A stretch of 64,000 nt of DNA from Streptomyces chrestomyceticus JCM 4735 (GTDB taxonomy: Bacteria > Actinomycetota > Actinomycetes > Streptomycetales > Streptomycetaceae): assembly GCF_003865135.1 (NCBI RefSeq), contig NZ_BHZC01000001.1, forward strand, positions 5,890,001-5,954,000, in the 5' to 3' direction. The translations under genes were made by a program, and so were the position numbers. Under the pieces are notes generated by a model. It saw only the letters and a list, made by a program, of their open reading frames with translations. It was not told the origin of the DNA and did not search any database. Below are positions 62,624 through 64,000 of the stretch, piece by piece (the stretch's first letter is position 1; every line of letters begins with the position of its first letter).

Positions 62624-63886
62624 GTGACCAGCAACGACCCCGAGGAACGTGTCGCCGCGGACGCCCCCGCCCCAGCCGCGGCGCCGCCCGGAGCCCCGGC
62701 CCCGGCGCCGTCCTCCGCCCTGGCTTCCGTGCTGCCCGGCGCACCGGCTTCCGTGCCGTCCGGCGGCGGGGCCGGCCTGCCCGCGCTGCGCGGCCACAAC
62801 GCCGCGCTGGTGCTGGGCCTGCTGCGGTCGGCGGGGCCCGCGGGCGTCAGCAGGCTGGAGCTCGCCGCGCTCACCGGCCTGACCCCGCAGGCCGTCAGCA
62901 AGATCACCGCCCGGCTGCGGGCCGACGGCCTGGCGGCCGAGGCGGGCCGGCGCGCCTCCACCGGCGGCAAACCGCGTACGGTGCTGTGCCTGGTGCCCGA
63001 GGCCCGGTACGCGATCGGCCTGCACCTGGACCGCGACGAGCTGACCGCCGTCCTCACCGACCTCGCGGGCCGCACCGTCGCGGAGCGCACCGCCCCGCTC
63101 GACTTCGGCGCGGGCGCGCCCGCCGTGCTCGACACGGTGGCCGGACAGCTCGCCGCACTGCCGGCCGAGGCCCGCTCGCCCCGCGTCCTGGGCGTCGGCG
63201 CCGCCTGCCCGGGGCCGCTGGACCACACGGCCGGGGTACTGCGCCGGGTCACCGGCTTCCCGGCCTGGGACGGCTTCCCGCTGCGCGACGCGCTCGCCGG
63301 ACGGCTCGGCCTCCCCGTCGTCCTCGACAAGGACACCAACGCCGCGGCGCTCGGCCTCGCCCAGCGCGAACCGGACGGCCGGGGCTCGTTCGGCTACCTC
63401 CACCTCGGTACGGGCCTGGGCGCCGGCCTGGTGCTCGGCGGCGCGCTGTACCGGGGAGCCAGGACCGGCGCGGGGGAGTTCGGCCACCAGGTGCTGCAAC
63501 TGGACGGGCCGCCCTGCGGCTGCGGCAAACGCGGCTGCGTCGAGGCCCTGTGCCTCGACAGGGCGGCGCGCGGCGAGCCCGCCGAGGCGGCGCGCATCCT
63601 GGGCACCGCCGCGGCCAACCTCGTGGAACTCCTCGACATCGACCGGGTCCTGCTCGGCGGCCGTACGGTGCTGGCGCGTCCCGGCACGTACGTACGCGGG
63701 GTGGCCGAAGCCCTCGCCGAACAGGCCCGCGTGCGCGGTGACGGCCGTACGTCCGCGGTCCCCGTGGCGCTGGCCGAGGGTGGCGCGCGGGCGGTCGCGG
63801 ACGGCGCGGCGCACCTCGTCCTGGCCCCGCTCTTCGGCGCGCCGGGGGCGCCGTTCGGGGCCGTGACCGCCACCGGAGTGCGCTGA
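62624..63886 (+). CDS. ROK family transcriptional regulator
   Basis: A 420-residue NagC/XylR-type repressor. After a 48-residue Pro/Ala-rich N-terminus, a winged helix-turn-helix (NAALVLGLLRSAGPAGVSRLELAALTGLTPQAVSKITARLRADGL) binds DNA. The ROK sugar-binding domain follows, with LGTGLGAGLVLGG, ARTGAGEFGHQVL and the zinc motif CGCGKRGCVEAL. The start GTG at 62624 follows a -10-like hexamer. It is divergent from the Gfo/Idh/MocA gene and likely controls it in response to a sugar. The remaining 114 nt of the window hold no gene. Confidence 0.92.
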   Translation: MTSNDPEERVAADAPAPAAAPPGAPAPAPSSALASVLPGAPASVPSGGGAGLPALRGHNAALVLGLLRSAGPAGVSRLELAALTGLTPQAVSKITARLRADGLAAEAGRRASTGGKPRTVLCLVPEARYAIGLHLDRDELTAVLTDLAGRTVAERTAPLDFGAGAPAVLDTVAGQLAALPAEARSPRVLGVGAACPGPLDHTAGVLRRVTGFPAWDGFPLRDALAGRLGLPVVLDKDTNAAALGLAQREPDGRGSFGYLHLGTGLGAGLVLGGALYRGARTGAGEFGHQVLQLDGPPCGCGKRGCVEALCLDRAARGEPAEAARILGTAAANLVELLDIDRVLLGGRTVLARPGTYVRGVAEALAEQARVRGDGRTSAVPVALAEGGARAVADGAAHLVLAPLFGAPGAPFGAVTATGVR

Positions 63887-64000
63887 ACGCGCGGCATTCG
63901 GGCGATCGGCGCGCCGCGCCGGGGCGTCGGTGCCCCGGCGGCGGGTCCGCATGGCAAGGTCCGGAACCGACCGGTCATACGAGCGGCCCGGTGTGGTCCC

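Overview
The window is high-GC actinobacterial DNA with Streptomyces character. Codon third positions are strongly G/C, many starts are GTG or leaderless ATG, and it carries an SsgA-like sporulation protein, the DasR-type N-acetylglucosamine PTS genes nagE2/nagE1/nagF, actinobacterial DUF families and a sortase-type surface protein. From memory, the order hpd - ssgG - clpS - mec/cysO/cysM - nagE2/nagE1/nagF - rph - rdgB - bcp resembles the conserved core-chromosome region of Streptomyces coelicolor. Most of the window is therefore ordinary core genome with small accessory insertions.

Layout. 1-8.3 kb: the end of hpd, a GlcD-like FAD oxidase, a small L7/L12-like protein, a flavin disulfide reductase, a VOC protein, ssgG and two RDD membrane proteins; a 166-bp inverted-repeat element abuts ssgG. 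8.7-12.4 kb: a secreted immune-inhibitor-A type metalloprotease, a small orphan gene, then an 886-bp gene-free block holding a 68-bp inverted repeat around three 91-bp tandem repeats. 12.4-17.4 kb: NAD salvage (pncA, pncB), clpS, a DUF2017 gene and an amino-acid permease. 17.5-23.6 kb: the CysO-dependent cysteine pathway (JAMM protease mec, cysO, cysM, with a Cys-containing leader peptide), split by a cobalamin-riboswitch-controlled B12 uptake operon. 23.7-31.4 kb: a membrane-tethered PemK-like protein, an MBL hydrolase, the GlcNAc PTS with three DasR-like operators, rph and rdgB.

31.4-33.0 kb: a tRNA-like gene with anticodon UAG but no long variable arm, directly followed by two translationally coupled HNH endonuclease genes built from repeated modules. 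33-39 kb: an MHS transporter, a secreted protein with an orphan histidine kinase, bcp, a GroES-like protein, and a guanidine-III riboswitch ahead of an SMR exporter. 39-51 kb: a class A PBP, an ABC-2 exporter, a DUF1707/LiaF-like protein, an SGNH lipoprotein, a DUF445 protein, a sortase and a DUF3311/sodium symporter pair. 51-56.4 kb: a putative electron-transfer cassette (diheme ferric-reductase-like membrane protein, NuoF-ferredoxin fusion, CxxxC-repeat secreted protein) with a divergent PucR-type regulator and 16-bp repeats between them. 56.5-64 kb: a YidC paralog, an FAH-family enzyme, a Pro/Thr/Ser-stalk surface protein with an LAHSG-type tail, a UPF0303 protein, a Gfo/Idh/MocA oxidoreductase and a divergent ROK regulator.

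Best candidates for something new: the redox cassette near 51-55.4 kb, the modular HNH pair next to the odd tRNA, the composite repeat block at 11.6-12.4 kb, and the extended (pro-)CysO that would need JAMM trimming. All calls were made by reading the sequence without database searches.
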